Shown here one piece after another: positions 7,857-17,317 of a stretch of DNA of 64,000 nt; within the stretch, counting starts at the first letter, position 1, and each line of letters begins with the position of its first letter. Source of the stretch: JAMOQA01 sp964582785 (GTDB taxonomy: Bacteria > Acidobacteriota > Polarisedimenticolia > J045); assembly GCA_964582785.1 (NCBI GenBank), contig CAZOTT010000002.1:4775-68774 (forward strand), given 5' to 3'. Below the pieces are notes generated by a model. The model was not told the origin of the DNA, made no database searches, and saw only the letters and a program-made list of their open reading frames with translations. Made by a program: the position numbers and the translations under genes.

Positions 7857-9320
7857 ATGGAGGAGACGGGGCGGACGAACCGGGAGCCGGCCGACGGACA
7901 GGCCGCGGGGACGGAACGGCGTCCCCTGCGGGTCCTTCTCGCGGACGACGAGGCTCCGCTCCGGCGGATCCTGGGGCGGGAACTGGTCCGCAGGGGCCAC
8001 GAGGTCTCCCTCGCGGAGGACGGCCGGCGCGCCGTGCGGCTGCTCGCCGAGGAGGACTTCGACGTGGCCGTCCTCGACGTGCGGATGCCGGGCCTGGACG
8101 GCCTGTCGGTGCTGCGCACCCTGCAGGAGGAGGTGTCCCCCCCGGAGGTGATCCTCCTGACGGGGAACGCCACCGTGGAGGTGGCCGTCGAGGCGATGAA
8201 ACTCGGGGCCTACGACTTCGTCACCAAGCCGTGCCGCATCGAGCACCTGGACGCCCTCGTCCGGGCCGCCGGCGAGAAGCGGCGCCTCGCCCGGGACAAC
8301 GAGCGGTTGCGGCGCCGGGAGGAACGGGAGGACCCGTCGCCCCTCGTGCAGGGCTGGAACTCCCGGGCGATGCGGCCGGTCCTGCGGCTGATCGAGCGGC
8401 TCGCCCCTTCCGACCTGCCGGTGCTGGTCATGGGCGAGTCGGGGGTGGGCAAGGAACTCGTCGCCCGGGAGATCCACCGGCGCTCCCGCCGGGCGGACGG
8501 GCCGTTCGTCGACCTGAACTGCGCGGCCATCCCGGACACCCTGCTGGAGAGCGAGCTGTTCGGCTACGAGAAGGGAGCGTTCACGGGGGCGGACAGGGGG
8601 CGTTCCGGCCTGCTGGAGGCGGCGGACGGGGGCACCCTGTTTCTCGACGAGATCGGCGAGCTGCCCTCCGGCCTCCAGGTGAAGCTGCTGCGGGTCCTGG
8701 AGACGATGACCTTCTTCCGGGTCGGAGGACGGCGGAAGATCACGGTGGACGTCCGCCTGGTGGCGGCCACGAACCGGGACCTCGCCGCGGAGTCCCGGGA
8801 CGGACGCTTCCGGGCGGACCTCTACTACCGGATCAACGCCGGCACGATCGTCGTGCCGCCGCTGCGGGAGCGCCGGGAGGAGATCCTCGTGCTCGCGCGG
8901 GCGTTCCTCGGGCAGGTGGACGGGCGCCTGGAGCTGGACCCCGGCACGGAGAAGGCCCTCCTGGCGTACGACTGGCCGGGGAACGTGCGGGAACTGCGGA
9001 ACGTCATCGAGCGCGCCGCCCTGCTCGCGCGGGAAGGGTTCGTCCGGCCGGAGGACCTCCCCCGGGAAATCGTCGCGGCTCCCGGGACGGCGCCCGCGGG
9101 GCCGTCCCGGGCCCCGGGGGGCCCACCGGCGGGCGCGGTCCCGGAACCTCCGCCCGGCAGGGCGACCCTCCAGGAGCTGGAACGGCAGCGGATCCGGGAG
9201 GTTCTCGACCAGGTCCACTGGCACCGGGGCCGGGCCGCCGAGATCCTCGGGATCTCCGTGCGGACCCTCTACCGGAAGATCAAGGCCTACGGTCTCGACC
9301 GGGAGCCGGTGGGGACGTGA
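7857..9320 (+). CDS. Sigma54-dependent response regulator, NtrC family
   Basis: 487 residues from ATG at 7857. The receiver domain has the acidic pair D30/D31 and the phosphorylatable Asp in VLDVRMPGLDG (D74). The AAA+ domain has Walker A GESGVGKE, the sigma54-contacting loop GAFTGA and Walker B LFLDEIGEL. A Fis-type helix-turn-helix closes the protein (RGRAAEILGISVRTLYRKI). All motifs needed to activate sigma54-RNA polymerase are present. It sits 4 nt after the histidine kinase and is its obvious partner. Its last 41 nt overlap the convergent TPR gene. Target promoters are not identifiable in the window. Confidence 0.95.
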   Translation: MEETGRTNREPADGQAAGTERRPLRVLLADDEAPLRRILGRELVRRGHEVSLAEDGRRAVRLLAEEDFDVAVLDVRMPGLDGLSVLRTLQEEVSPPEVILLTGNATVEVAVEAMKLGAYDFVTKPCRIEHLDALVRAAGEKRRLARDNERLRRREEREDPSPLVQGWNSRAMRPVLRLIERLAPSDLPVLVMGESGVGKELVAREIHRRSRRADGPFVDLNCAAIPDTLLESELFGYEKGAFTGADRGRSGLLEAADGGTLFLDEIGELPSGLQVKLLRVLETMTFFRVGGRRKITVDVRLVAATNRDLAAESRDGRFRADLYYRINAGTIVVPPLRERREEILVLARAFLGQVDGRLELDPGTEKALLAYDWPGNVRELRNVIERAALLAREGFVRPEDLPREIVAAPGTAPAGPSRAPGGPPAGAVPEPPPGRATLQELERQRIREVLDQVHWHRGRAAEILGISVRTLYRKIKAYGLDREPVGT

Positions 9321-10815
9321 CCCCGGGCGACTGCCCGGTCTTCCCGTCTTCCGCCGGGACGAGGCGCCGCAGGCGCGCCTTCGCCCAGTCCGCGTCGTCC
9401 CCTCCCGCGGCCGCCGCCTCCCGGAACGCGGCCACCGCCTCCTCGCGCTTCCCGAGGGCTTCGAGGGCGAGGCCGCGGACCAGCGGGTCGGGGTGCCCGA
9501 ACCGGGCCGCCTGCTCCTCCGCGGACACCGCCTCCCGGTCCCGGCCCATGCCGAAGAGGACCCGCGCCAGGGCGGAGGCGAACAGGCCCTGCCGGTCCTT
9601 CCCCGCCGGCGTTCCGTCCCCCAGGACCACCCGGCCGGCGGCGATGTCCTCGATGCCGTCCCGGCACGCCTGCGCCGCCAGGTCGAGCAGCCCCCGGCGA
9701 CGGAGCAGGGAGACATATTCCTCCCGGGCGGACACGGGCGACGGGTTCGCCGCCATCGCCGCGTCGAGCTCGGCCACGGCGGCGACCGGGAGACCGCGCT
9801 CGAGGAACCAGCGGGCGGCGTTCACCCGCGTCGTCGGACGGGGTTCCCGTTTCTCGGCCAGGAGGGCGAGGCGGTGCTTCGCCAGCTCGGCCAGGGAGGC
9901 GGGGGGTTCCCGGAGCTTCGAGAGGGCCTTCCGGAGATCCTCCCAGAGGGGACGATCCGAGCCGGGAGCCAGCCGCCCGCGGGCGATCGCCAGCCAGGCG
10001 AGCCAGTGCGGCCGGTCGTCGCGGACGGAGGTGGCCAGGACCCGGGATTCCTCCCGCCAGTCCCGGGCCATTCCCAGGAGGAACCCGAGTCGCTCGACGA
10101 TCCCGTCCCGCCCGGGATTCCGCTGGTGGGCCTCCTCGAGGGCCCGGATGGCTCCCCTCGTGTCGTACCGGTCGAGCAGCACGACCGCCTCGGCCATGTA
10201 CCCCTGCTCCCCGGTGGGGGCGGCCTCCTGGAGGGCGCGGGCCAGCCGCAGCGCCGTGTCCGATTCGCCCCGGCGAAGCATGTCCTGGCTCGCCTGGAGC
10301 AGGTCGTCCAGGTCCCGCTCCCGGAGGGCGCGGCGGTGGGCCCGGAGGAGTTCGAGGGCGTCGTCCGTCCGTCCGGCGTCGAGCAGGGCCGCCACGTTCC
10401 CCGCCACCAGGTCCCCCCGGTCCGGGGCGATCTCGAGGGCGCGCCGGAAGAGGGTGAGCGCCTCGTCGCGCTTCGCGGCATCCCACCGGACACGGGTGAC
10501 GTAGAAGCGCTCGGTCAGGGCCGGGGGCACGAACCCGGCGCCCCGGGCGATCTTCATCCGCTCGTACCGCTTTCCGTCGAAGACCCGCTGGGGCGTGCGG
10601 GCCGCCCGCACGAGGCAGTTGGCCTCCAGGACCAGGACGTCGGGGTTCGAGGCGAGCGCATCTCCCGCCGCCCGGGCCCGGGCGAGCAGCTCGTCGCACT
10701 TGCCGGCGTCGAACAGGCCCCGGAGCTCGGTGAGGGGATCGCCCGCCGGCCCGGCGCCCCGGGAGGGAACCAGGCAGGCCAGGAACGACAGGACCAGGAT
10801 CGCCGCGCGTTTCAT
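9280..10815 (-). CDS. Secreted or periplasmic TPR-repeat protein
   Basis: 511 residues from ATG at 10815. A signal peptide opens it (KRAAILVLSFLACLVPSRGAG). The rest is alpha-helical, with repeated TPR-like pairs such as ALTLFRRALEIAPDRGDL, ALELLRAHRRALRERDL and AIRALEEAHQRNPGRDGI. No catalytic motif is seen. The start overlaps the stop of the GT9 gene as ATGA, so the two are translationally coupled and it may assist envelope polysaccharide assembly (inference). Its 3' end overlaps the convergent regulator gene by 41 nt. Confidence 0.8.
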   Translation of the reverse strand: MKRAAILVLSFLACLVPSRGAGPAGDPLTELRGLFDAGKCDELLARARAAGDALASNPDVLVLEANCLVRAARTPQRVFDGKRYERMKIARGAGFVPPALTERFYVTRVRWDAAKRDEALTLFRRALEIAPDRGDLVAGNVAALLDAGRTDDALELLRAHRRALRERDLDDLLQASQDMLRRGESDTALRLARALQEAAPTGEQGYMAEAVVLLDRYDTRGAIRALEEAHQRNPGRDGIVERLGFLLGMARDWREESRVLATSVRDDRPHWLAWLAIARGRLAPGSDRPLWEDLRKALSKLREPPASLAELAKHRLALLAEKREPRPTTRVNAARWFLERGLPVAAVAELDAAMAANPSPVSAREEYVSLLRRRGLLDLAAQACRDGIEDIAAGRVVLGDGTPAGKDRQGLFASALARVLFGMGRDREAVSAEEQAARFGHPDPLVRGLALEALGKREEAVAAFREAAAAGGDDADWAKARLRRLVPAEDGKTGQSPGVTSPPAPGRDRRP

Positions 10816-11909
10816 CGGGAACCTCCTCCGTGCCCGGGACGGGAAGCGGCCGCGAGGAGAGCACGGGCCTCCCCGGCCACGCGTTCCGGAGTGATACCGG
10901 GAAAGGACTCGCTGGTCCACCGTTTCGTCGGCCGCGGGGGGGCGAGCACCCGGTGGCCCGGGCCGAAGGGAGCGTTCAGGGCGGGGTCGGTCGGCCCGTA
11001 GATCGCGAGAACCCGGCAGCCGGCCGCCCACGCGAGGTGCATCGGCCCCGTGTCTCCCCCGACGAAGAGGTCCGCGTGGGCCAGGACCGCGGCCAGGTGG
11101 CGGAGGCTCCAGGTTCCCGGGAAGACCACTCCCTCCCCCGCCTCCGCGGCGAGACGCCGGGCGTCCGCTTCCTCGCCCGGGCCGGCGGCCACCACGACCC
11201 GGGTTCCGTCCCGGGCCAGGAGCGCGGCGACGGCGGTCCACCGCTCGAGGGGCCACCGCTTCCACTCCTGGCGGGCGCTGGAAAAGGGGGCCAGGACCAC
11301 GAGGGGCGCCCCCGCGGCCAGCCGGTCCCGTTCCTCCCGCCCCGCCGCGAGTTCCCCGGGGCCCAGGCCGAGATCCGCCGCCAGGGGTCCTTCCCGGGCA
11401 CCCGCCGCCCGGGCCAGCCAGGCGGCCCTCAGCACCCGGTGGACCCGGTCGGGGGGCAGGCTCACCCGGTGGGTGGCGAACAGGTGGCTGCCTTCCCGGG
11501 CATGGGCCCGGTCGAAGGCGAACCGGGCGGGCGCCCCCGCCAGCCAGGCCAGCAGGCCGCTCTTGAAGCTGCCCTGGAAGTCCAGGGACAGGTCCGGCCG
11601 TTCGGCCCCCAGCCGGTCCAGGAACTCCCGCAGTGGCGCGAGAAAGGCCGGGTCGCGGCGTCCCACGTCCCGGGCGATCCGGCCCCGGGGGAACACGATG
11701 ACCCGGTCCACGTCCGGGTGACCCTCCACCAGGGGGCGGGCGGCGGGTTCCACGAGCCACCCGATCCGGGCCCGGGGCCAGGTGCGCCGGAGGAGGCGGA
11801 CCGCCGGCAGGGTCCGGACCACGTCCCCGATCGCACCGAGGCGCACGACCAGGATGCGCCGGGGCGGGCGGGGGAGACCCGGGGGAACCGGTTCGCGGCT
11901 GGCTGCCAT
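10812..11909 (-). CDS. Glycosyltransferase family 9, heptosyltransferase-like
   Basis: 365 residues from ATG at 11909. It opens with RRILVVRLGAIGDVVRTLPA, the N-terminal signature of GT9 (WaaC/WaaF/WaaQ). The C-terminal half has APFSSARQEWKRWP and the nucleotide-binding GGDTGPMHLAWAAG followed by AIYGPTDP. Such enzymes add heptose from ADP-heptose to the LPS inner core. A heptose-phosphate kinase gene diverges from this one at 12219, which supports that substrate. The start at 11909 was chosen because it lies 7 nt from a GATAAT -10 hexamer; in-frame ATGs at 11918 and 11945 are alternatives. Confidence 0.88.
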   Translation of the reverse strand: MAASREPVPPGLPRPPRRILVVRLGAIGDVVRTLPAVRLLRRTWPRARIGWLVEPAARPLVEGHPDVDRVIVFPRGRIARDVGRRDPAFLAPLREFLDRLGAERPDLSLDFQGSFKSGLLAWLAGAPARFAFDRAHAREGSHLFATHRVSLPPDRVHRVLRAAWLARAAGAREGPLAADLGLGPGELAAGREERDRLAAGAPLVVLAPFSSARQEWKRWPLERWTAVAALLARDGTRVVVAAGPGEEADARRLAAEAGEGVVFPGTWSLRHLAAVLAHADLFVGGDTGPMHLAWAAGCRVLAIYGPTDPALNAPFGPGHRVLAPPRPTKRWTSESFPGITPERVAGEARALLAAASRPGHGGGSR

Positions 11910-11916
11910 CCCGGGC

Positions 11917-11922
11917 ATTATC
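11917..11922 (-). promoter_or_regulatory. -10 hexamer of the GT9-TPR operon
   Basis: GATAAT on the minus strand, 7 nt before the chosen ATG at 11909 and with no Shine-Dalgarno between them. The spacing fits a leaderless message. No good -35 was recognised. Confidence 0.45.
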
Positions 11923-11952
11923 CCCGCCCGGGAGGGCCCCGGCACGGTGAAG

Positions 11953-11982
11953 TTGACCCGGGGGCCGGCGGTCCGGCACGAT
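11953..11982 (+). promoter_or_regulatory. Candidate promoter of the Trm112-heptose kinase operon
   Basis: TTGACC at 11953-11958, an 18-nt spacer and a weak -10 (CACGAT, 11977-11982). The gene downstream has a good GGGAGGAG ribosome binding site. The -35 is strong and the -10 poor. Confidence 0.35.
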
Positions 11983-12033
11983 AGGGCATCGCCGCAAGGT
12001 TCCCGGTCCGTTCCACGACGGGGAGGAGAACGA

Positions 12034-12222
12034 ATGGCTTCCCTCGAACCCTGGCTGCTCGAGATCCTGGCCTGTCCCCGCTGCCACGGGAAGGTCGAAT
12101 CCCACCCGGAGGGGCTGGTCTGCCCCGCCTGCCGCGTGGTCTACCCGGTGGAGGACGGGATCCCGCAGATGCTGCCCGACTCGGGGAAACCGCTGCCCGG
12201 CGAGGACCCGGCCGGGCCATGA
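12034..12222 (+). CDS. Trm112/UPF0434 family small zinc-ribbon-like protein
   Basis: 62 residues from ATG at 12034 with GGGAGGAG 5 nt upstream. LLEILACPRCHGKV and GLVCPACRVVYPVEDGIPQML match the Trm112/YcaR family. Two CPxC pairs could bind a metal. In eukaryotes Trm112 activates methyltransferases; the bacterial role is unclear, and in E. coli the homologue YcaR is next to kdsB. Here it overlaps the heptose kinase gene by 4 nt, again an LPS setting. Confidence 0.88.
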   Translation: MASLEPWLLEILACPRCHGKVESHPEGLVCPACRVVYPVEDGIPQMLPDSGKPLPGEDPAGP

Positions 12223-13229
12223 ACCGGGCGGCCTCCCTCGACCCGATGGCGCTCGGACGGCTTTCCGGCCGGCGCGTCCTGGTCGTGGGAGACGTGATCG
12301 TGGACCGCTACCTGCATGGCCAGGTGGAGCGGATCAGCCCGGAGGCGCCGGTTCCGGTGGTGCGGGTCGAGCGGGAAGAACTGCGGCCCGGGGGGGCGGC
12401 CAACGTGGCCGTCAACCTGCGGGCCCTCGGCGTCGAGGTGGACCTGCTCGCGGTCGTGGGCCGGGACGAGGGGGCGGAGCGGTTGGCCGGGCTCGTCCGG
12501 GCGGCGGGTGTCGATCCTTCCGGCCTCTTCCCGGTGCCGGGGCGGCCCACGACGGTGAAGTCCCGGGTGCTGGCCCGCCACCAGCAGGTCCTTCGCCTCG
12601 ACGAGGAGGAGGACCTGCCCGTCCCGGACGAGGTGGCGCGGAGGCTCGTCGAGGAGGGGACGAACCTCCTCGGCCGGGCGGACGCGATCGTCGTCTCGGA
12701 CTACGCGAAGGGCCTCCTGGACGGCCGCACCCTCCCGGCCCTCCTCGGGGAGGCGGGGGCGCGGGGGATCCCGGTGATCATCGATCCGAAGATCCGCCAC
12801 TTCGACCTGTACAGCCCGGCCACGGTGATCACGCCGAACCAGGAAGAGCTGGCGCGGGCGACCGCCCGCGAGATCCGGGACGCCGACGAGGCCGCGGCGG
12901 CGGCCCGGGAGGTCCACCGCCGGCTGCGGCTCGACGCGGTCCTCGTCACCCGGGGAGAGGAGGGCATGCTCCTTGTGCCGCGGGAAGGGGGTCCCCTGGA
13001 GATCCCGGCCCTCGCCCGGGAGGTCTACGACGTGACGGGCGCGGGAGACACGGTCACGGCGGTGCTCGCGGCGGCGCTGGCCGCCGGCCTGGGCCTGCCG
13101 GAAGCGGCCCGCTGGGCGAACCTGGCCGCCGCCGTCGCCGTCGGGCGCCTGGGGACCGCCGCGGTTTCCCGGGACGAGCTGGCCCGCTTCCTGGCGGGCA
13201 TCCCGGGAGAGGAGGAGGTGGGCGGATGA
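12219..13229 (+). CDS. hldA: D-glycero-beta-D-manno-heptose-7-phosphate kinase (RfaE domain I)
   Basis: 336 residues from ATG at 12219. It is a PfkB-family sugar kinase with VVGDVIVDRYLHG at the start, the substrate-facing RISPEAPVPVV typical of RfaE/HldE, GGAANVAVNL, and the catalytic DVTGAGDTVTA near residue 270. The length fits the kinase domain only; the adenylyltransferase half found in enterobacterial HldE is absent here. It makes heptose 1,7-bisphosphate for ADP-heptose. The stop overlaps the next gene as ATGA, and the operon diverges from the GT9 heptosyltransferase-like gene. Confidence 0.9.
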   Translation: MNRAASLDPMALGRLSGRRVLVVGDVIVDRYLHGQVERISPEAPVPVVRVEREELRPGGAANVAVNLRALGVEVDLLAVVGRDEGAERLAGLVRAAGVDPSGLFPVPGRPTTVKSRVLARHQQVLRLDEEEDLPVPDEVARRLVEEGTNLLGRADAIVVSDYAKGLLDGRTLPALLGEAGARGIPVIIDPKIRHFDLYSPATVITPNQEELARATAREIRDADEAAAAAREVHRRLRLDAVLVTRGEEGMLLVPREGGPLEIPALAREVYDVTGAGDTVTAVLAAALAAGLGLPEAARWANLAAAVAVGRLGTAAVSRDELARFLAGIPGEEEVGG

Positions 13230-16130
13230 GCGTCACGGCGCGGAACGAGGTGCCGGTGCCCGGGGAGGGACGCCTCGCGGGCATTCCCGTCCCCGAGCTG
13301 GTCGCCGCCCTCGGGAAGGTGGCCTGGAACGGTTCCCTGGTGCTGGAACGGGGCGGCATCCGCAAGGTGCTCTACTTCCGGGAGGGGCGCCTCGTGTTTT
13401 CCGCCTCCACGGACCCCGACGATCGGCTGGGAGCCCACCTGCTGCGGCAGGGAGACACGTCCCTGGCGGACCTGGTGGAGGCGAGCGGAGAGGTGGCGCG
13501 GGGCCGCCGGCTGGGCCAGATCCTGGTGGAACGGGGCGCGATGGATGCCCGGGCGCTGACCCGCGCCGTCCTGGAACAGGTGCGGGAGATCGCCCTGTCG
13601 GTGTTCGCCTGGGAGGAAGGCACCTTCCGCGTCAGCCGGGCGCGCCTGCCCGAGGACGAGTCGATCACCCTGGACCTTCCCTGGGAGGAACTGGTGCTCG
13701 AGGGGATCCGCCGGGTGGAAAGCTGGGACCGGGTCCGCCGGGCGACGGGGGGGCCCGGGGCGGCCTGGCGCCTCGCCCCGGACGTGGAGGGAACGGAACC
13801 CCCGGGGGCGGGCCGGGTCGAGCGGGCGCTGCTCGCGGCGCTCCGGAACCCCCGGCGGGTGGCCGCGCTCGCCCGGGAGGTGTACGCCCCCGCCCTCGAG
13901 GTCTACCGGTCCCTGTGGGCCCTCGGGCTGCTCGGGTTCGCGGTCCGGCTGTCTCCCGACGAGATCCCCCCGGCGCTTCTCGACGTGGGCGAAGGGCTGC
14001 TCGACGAGGAGGGACCGGTCCGGCTCCTCCTCGACCTGGCCGACCGGCGCGTGGATGGGGCCGTCAGCTTCCGGGACGGGGATCGCGAAGTGGTTCTCCA
14101 CCTCCGCGGTGGCCGCGTGGTCCACGCCTGGCGGCCCTTCCACCCCTCCGCCTTCCTCGACTGGCTCCTGGCCCGCGGGTTCCTCTCCGACCGCGACCAT
14201 GCCCGCGCCCTGTCACGGGCGGCCGCCGGGAGTTCCTTCCGGGACGAGCTGCTGGAAAGGGAGCGCCTGACCGCGGAAGAACTCGGTTTCCTCTTCCCGG
14301 AGTTCTCCCGGGAGGTGGCCCGGGAGGTCCTCCTGTGGCGCCGGGGCGAGATCGCGATCGCGGAGGGGGAGCCGGTCCCCCCGGTCCCGCTCTTCGATGC
14401 GACGGTGGAGGACCTGGTGGTGGAGGCGTTCGAGACGTCCGCCGCCTTCGAGAACGTCTGGCGGGCCCTCGGCAGCCTGGACACCCTTTTCCGCCTCCGG
14501 CCGGAATACCTGGACCGGATGGACCGGATGACGCTGCGCCCGGTGCTCTGGGACATCGTGTCCCTGCTGGGCCGCGAGCGGACCCTCGGCGAGATCCTCG
14601 CCGCGCGGGAGGAACCGGACGCGCTTCTCCTGAGGCTCCTGCGGGCGATGGAACTGGTGGGGATCGTGGAAAGGGTTCCCCAGGCGGAACTGGTCGCCCG
14701 CCTGCGCGACCGCGGGACGCCGGAGGCCGCGCAGGTTCTCCCGCCGGCGCCCCCGGCGGCCGCACCGGCCGGGGAAACCGGGAACGGGCGGGCCGGGGAA
14801 GGGGAAGGTGTCGCCGGGGAGGACGCGGAGGAACAGGGGTCCCGCCGGGTCCCGATCGAGGCGCCCTCCTCGGCCCGGGAGATCGCCCCGGAACTGTTCG
14901 GGGAGACCGGGTCCGGGCCGGCCCCGGAGGCCGCGCCCGGGGCTGCCGCCGCCCCTCCGTCCGCGGACCCGGCGCGAACCCTGGAGGTGCCCCGGGACCT
15001 GGTGGAGCGGGCGCTCCGGCAGGAAGGCCCGGTCCCGTCGGCGCCGGAAGGGCCGCTCCCCGCACCGGGAGAAGGGTTCCCGACAGGGGAGGAACCGGCC
15101 GCCGGTCCGCCGGAAGGGGAAACGGTGGCGGAGGAGCGGGAGCCCGCCCCGGTCCCGCCGGCGCCGGAAGGGCCGCCCCCCGCGCCGGGAGAAGGTTTCC
15201 CGGCAGGGGAGGAACCGGCCGCCGGTCCGCCGGCAGGGGAAGCGGTGGCGGAGGAGCGGGAGCCCGCCCCGGTCCCGCCGGCGCCGGAAGGGCCGCCNNN
15301 NNNNNNNNNNNNNNNNNNNNNNNNNNNNNNNNNNNNNNNNNNNNNNNNNNNNNNNNNNNNNNNNNNNNNNNNNNNNNNNNNNNNNNNNNNNNNNNNNCCC
15401 CGCGCCGGGAGAAGGGTTCCCGGGAGAGGAGGAACCGGCCGCCGGTCCGCCGGAAGGGGAAACGATGGCGGAGGAGCGGGAGCCCGCCCCGGTCCCGCCG
15501 GTGCCGGAAGGGCCGCCCCCCGCGCCGGCGGTAGGTTTCCCGGCAGGGGAGGAACCGGCCGCCGGTCCGCCGGAAGGGGAAGCGGTGGTGGAGGAGCAGG
15601 AGCCCGCCCCGGTCCCGCCGGTGCCGGAAGGGCCGCCCTCCGCACCGGGAGAAGGGGTCCCGGGAGAGGAGGAACCGGCCGCCGGTCCGCCGGAAGGGGA
15701 AGCGGTGGCGGAGGAGCAGGAGCCCGCCCCGGTCCCGCCGGTGCCGGACGAGCCGCCCCCCGCGCCGGAGGGGGAGGCTCCCGGGACGGCGCCGTCCCCG
15801 GAACTCCTGGCCGAGGTGGACCGGTTCCTGGGAAGGCACCGGGTGGTGTGGCGCGCCCTGCGCCTCGAGATCGGGGCGGGCGTCCGGAACTTCGTGCTCA
15901 CCTGCCAGCGGAACCTCGCGGTCGCCGGGGACCTGTTCGACGGGCTGGAGCCCGGGCCGGAGGGGGAGTACGGGCGGGACGAGCTGGCCCGCCGGCTCGC
16001 GGCCCGGCCGGCCCTCGACCCGCGCCGGGCGCTGGACGACCTGGTGGAAACGGAGATCCGGATGATCCGCGGGCTCGTCCACCCGGCCAGCCTCCGGGAG
16101 ATCGAGCGCGGCCTCGCCGAGATTCCCTGA
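13226..16130 (+). CDS. DUF4388-like protein with 40-residue Pro/Glu/Ala repeats, interrupted by an assembly gap
   Basis: The first domain (residues 10-150) matches what I know of DUF4388/PATAN domains: GSLVLERGGIRKVLYFREG, RLVFSASTDPDDRLG and LGQILVERGAMDARALTRAV. Another similar module follows to about residue 500. Residues from about 600 are a Pro/Glu/Ala/Gly region built from a 40-residue repeat. After the 100-N gap the frame shifts by one in coordinates only, because N100 is a placeholder. The C-terminal part (ELLAEVDRFLGRHRVVWRAL to the stop) is a conserved-looking helical domain of unknown function. Related proteins are linked to motility or signalling in bacteria, but no function can be assigned here. 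It is the last gene of the Trm112-hldA operon. Confidence 0.75.
15047..15770 (+). repeat. Tandem 120-bp coding repeat (five copies plus a partial one)
   Basis: Unit starts at 15047, 15167, 15287, 15507 and 15627, with a partial unit at 15747. Each unit encodes 40 residues beginning EGPPPAPGEGFP and containing EEPAAGPPEGE and EREPAPVPP. Copies differ by only a few bases. The unit that spans the N gap adds up to 120 bp without the Ns (11 + 109). Confidence 0.92.
15298..15397. other. Assembly gap (100 N) inside the repeat array
   Basis: Exactly 100 Ns, a conventional placeholder of unknown length. The flanks join seamlessly in the repeat phase, so the true missing length is probably 0 or a multiple of 120 bp. 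Confidence 0.97.
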
Positions 16131-16159
16131 GCCGGCGGCCGGGCGGTCCCGGGGGAAGG

Positions 16160-17317
16160 TCAGGACAGGGTTTCCCACCCGAGGCACGACCGGCAGCGCC
16201 ACCGGAATTCCGGGCTTTCCGCCCCGCACCGGGTGCACCGCCAGGGGTCCGGCCAGGGAGGATCCGCCGCCCACCGCTCCAGCAGGCGGGCGAGGGACGG
16301 GGGAGGGGCCGTGCCGGCGGCGGCGAGGCGCGCCTCCAGCCGGGCGGTCGCCTGGACGCCCGGGTGGTCCCGGCGCAGGCGTTCCAGCCATCCCCGGGCG
16401 GCTTCCGCGTCCCCCCGGCGCAGGGCGTCGTCGGCGAGCCAGGCCAGGATCCGCCCCCGGGCCCGGGGCTCCTCCCCGAGCTCGCCCAGGGCCTGCTCGG
16501 CAAACCCGCGGACGGCTGCCCGGCCCTCCCCGCCTTCCAGGTGTTCCAGCCGGTCGAGCACCAGGGGCGCGAGCCGGGGCTGAACCCGGGCCGCCTCCAG
16601 CCATGCCTCCCGGGCCCGGCGGTGTCGCCCGAGCTGGTAGAGGGCGTCTCCCCGGGTGAGCTCGCCGGCTCCCATGTCCGGCCAGTTCCGCGCCGCTTCC
16701 CGGGCCGCCGCGAGGGCTTCCTCGGCGTTCCCCTCGGCCAGGCGCTCCCGGGCCTCGAGCACGTGGCGGCGGGCGAGCACGATCCGGCCGCGCTCGGGGT
16801 TCACCCGGACCAGCCGGCGGGAGACCTCGATCGCCTCGTCCCACCGCCGCAGCCGGGACAGGAGCCGCTCGGTGGCGACCAGGATTTCCTCGGAACGGGG
16901 CAGGGCCAGGAGCGCCTCCCCGTAGGCGTCGAGGGCCTCCCGCCAGCGGCCCTCCGCCTCCAGGATGCGGCCGCGCAGGAGCAGCGCCGCCGCCCGGATG
17001 TCCGGCTGGAGCTCCCGCCGGGCCAGCAGCAGGTCGGGGACCCGGGCGGCGCGGGCGAGGTCCCCCGCGCGCCGGAGTTCCTCCCCGAGCAGGAGCACCA
17101 GTCCGTCGTCCCCGGGCGCCAGCTCGACGGCGCTGCGGAGGAGACGGGCGGCCTCGCCGTGTTCCCCGGCCACCACCCGGGAAAACGCGGTGCCGAGCAG
17201 CTTGCGCCAGGGGCCCTCGGCCCGTCGCCGGGCGATCGCGCCCGCCGCGCCCGGCAGCGCCAGCGCCCCGACCAGCAGGCCGGCAGCGAACGCGAGGAGA
17301 AGCCAGAGGACGATCAT
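16160..17317 (-). CDS. lapB: LapB-like TPR protein with C-terminal rubredoxin-type zinc motif
   Basis: 385 residues from ATG at 17317, close to E. coli LapB (about 389). One N-terminal transmembrane helix (VLWLLLAFAAGLLVGALAL) is followed by TPR repeats. The end carries a metal-binding pair of knuckles, CTRCGAE and CRSCLGW, as in LapB. LapB recruits LpxC to FtsH and so tunes lipid A synthesis at the inner membrane. The gene overlaps lapA by 4 nt at the end of the Kdo operon, which supports the assignment. Confidence 0.88.
   Translation of the reverse strand: MIVLWLLLAFAAGLLVGALALPGAAGAIARRRAEGPWRKLLGTAFSRVVAGEHGEAARLLRSAVELAPGDDGLVLLLGEELRRAGDLARAARVPDLLLARRELQPDIRAAALLLRGRILEAEGRWREALDAYGEALLALPRSEEILVATERLLSRLRRWDEAIEVSRRLVRVNPERGRIVLARRHVLEARERLAEGNAEEALAAAREAARNWPDMGAGELTRGDALYQLGRHRRAREAWLEAARVQPRLAPLVLDRLEHLEGGEGRAAVRGFAEQALGELGEEPRARGRILAWLADDALRRGDAEAARGWLERLRRDHPGVQATARLEARLAAAGTAPPPSLARLLERWAADPPWPDPWRCTRCGAESPEFRWRCRSCLGWETLS

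Noticed and set aside
3893..8173. A 1426-codon minus-strand frame across the HD-GYP gene and the histidine kinase
   Set aside because: It is Pro/Arg-rich and runs antisense to known kinase motifs and out of frame with the HD-GYP protein. Composition artefact.
15298..15397. Frame change at the N gap as a possible frameshift or pseudogene
   Set aside because: The N run is a placeholder. Flanks join in perfect repeat phase and restore the frame, so no mutation is needed.
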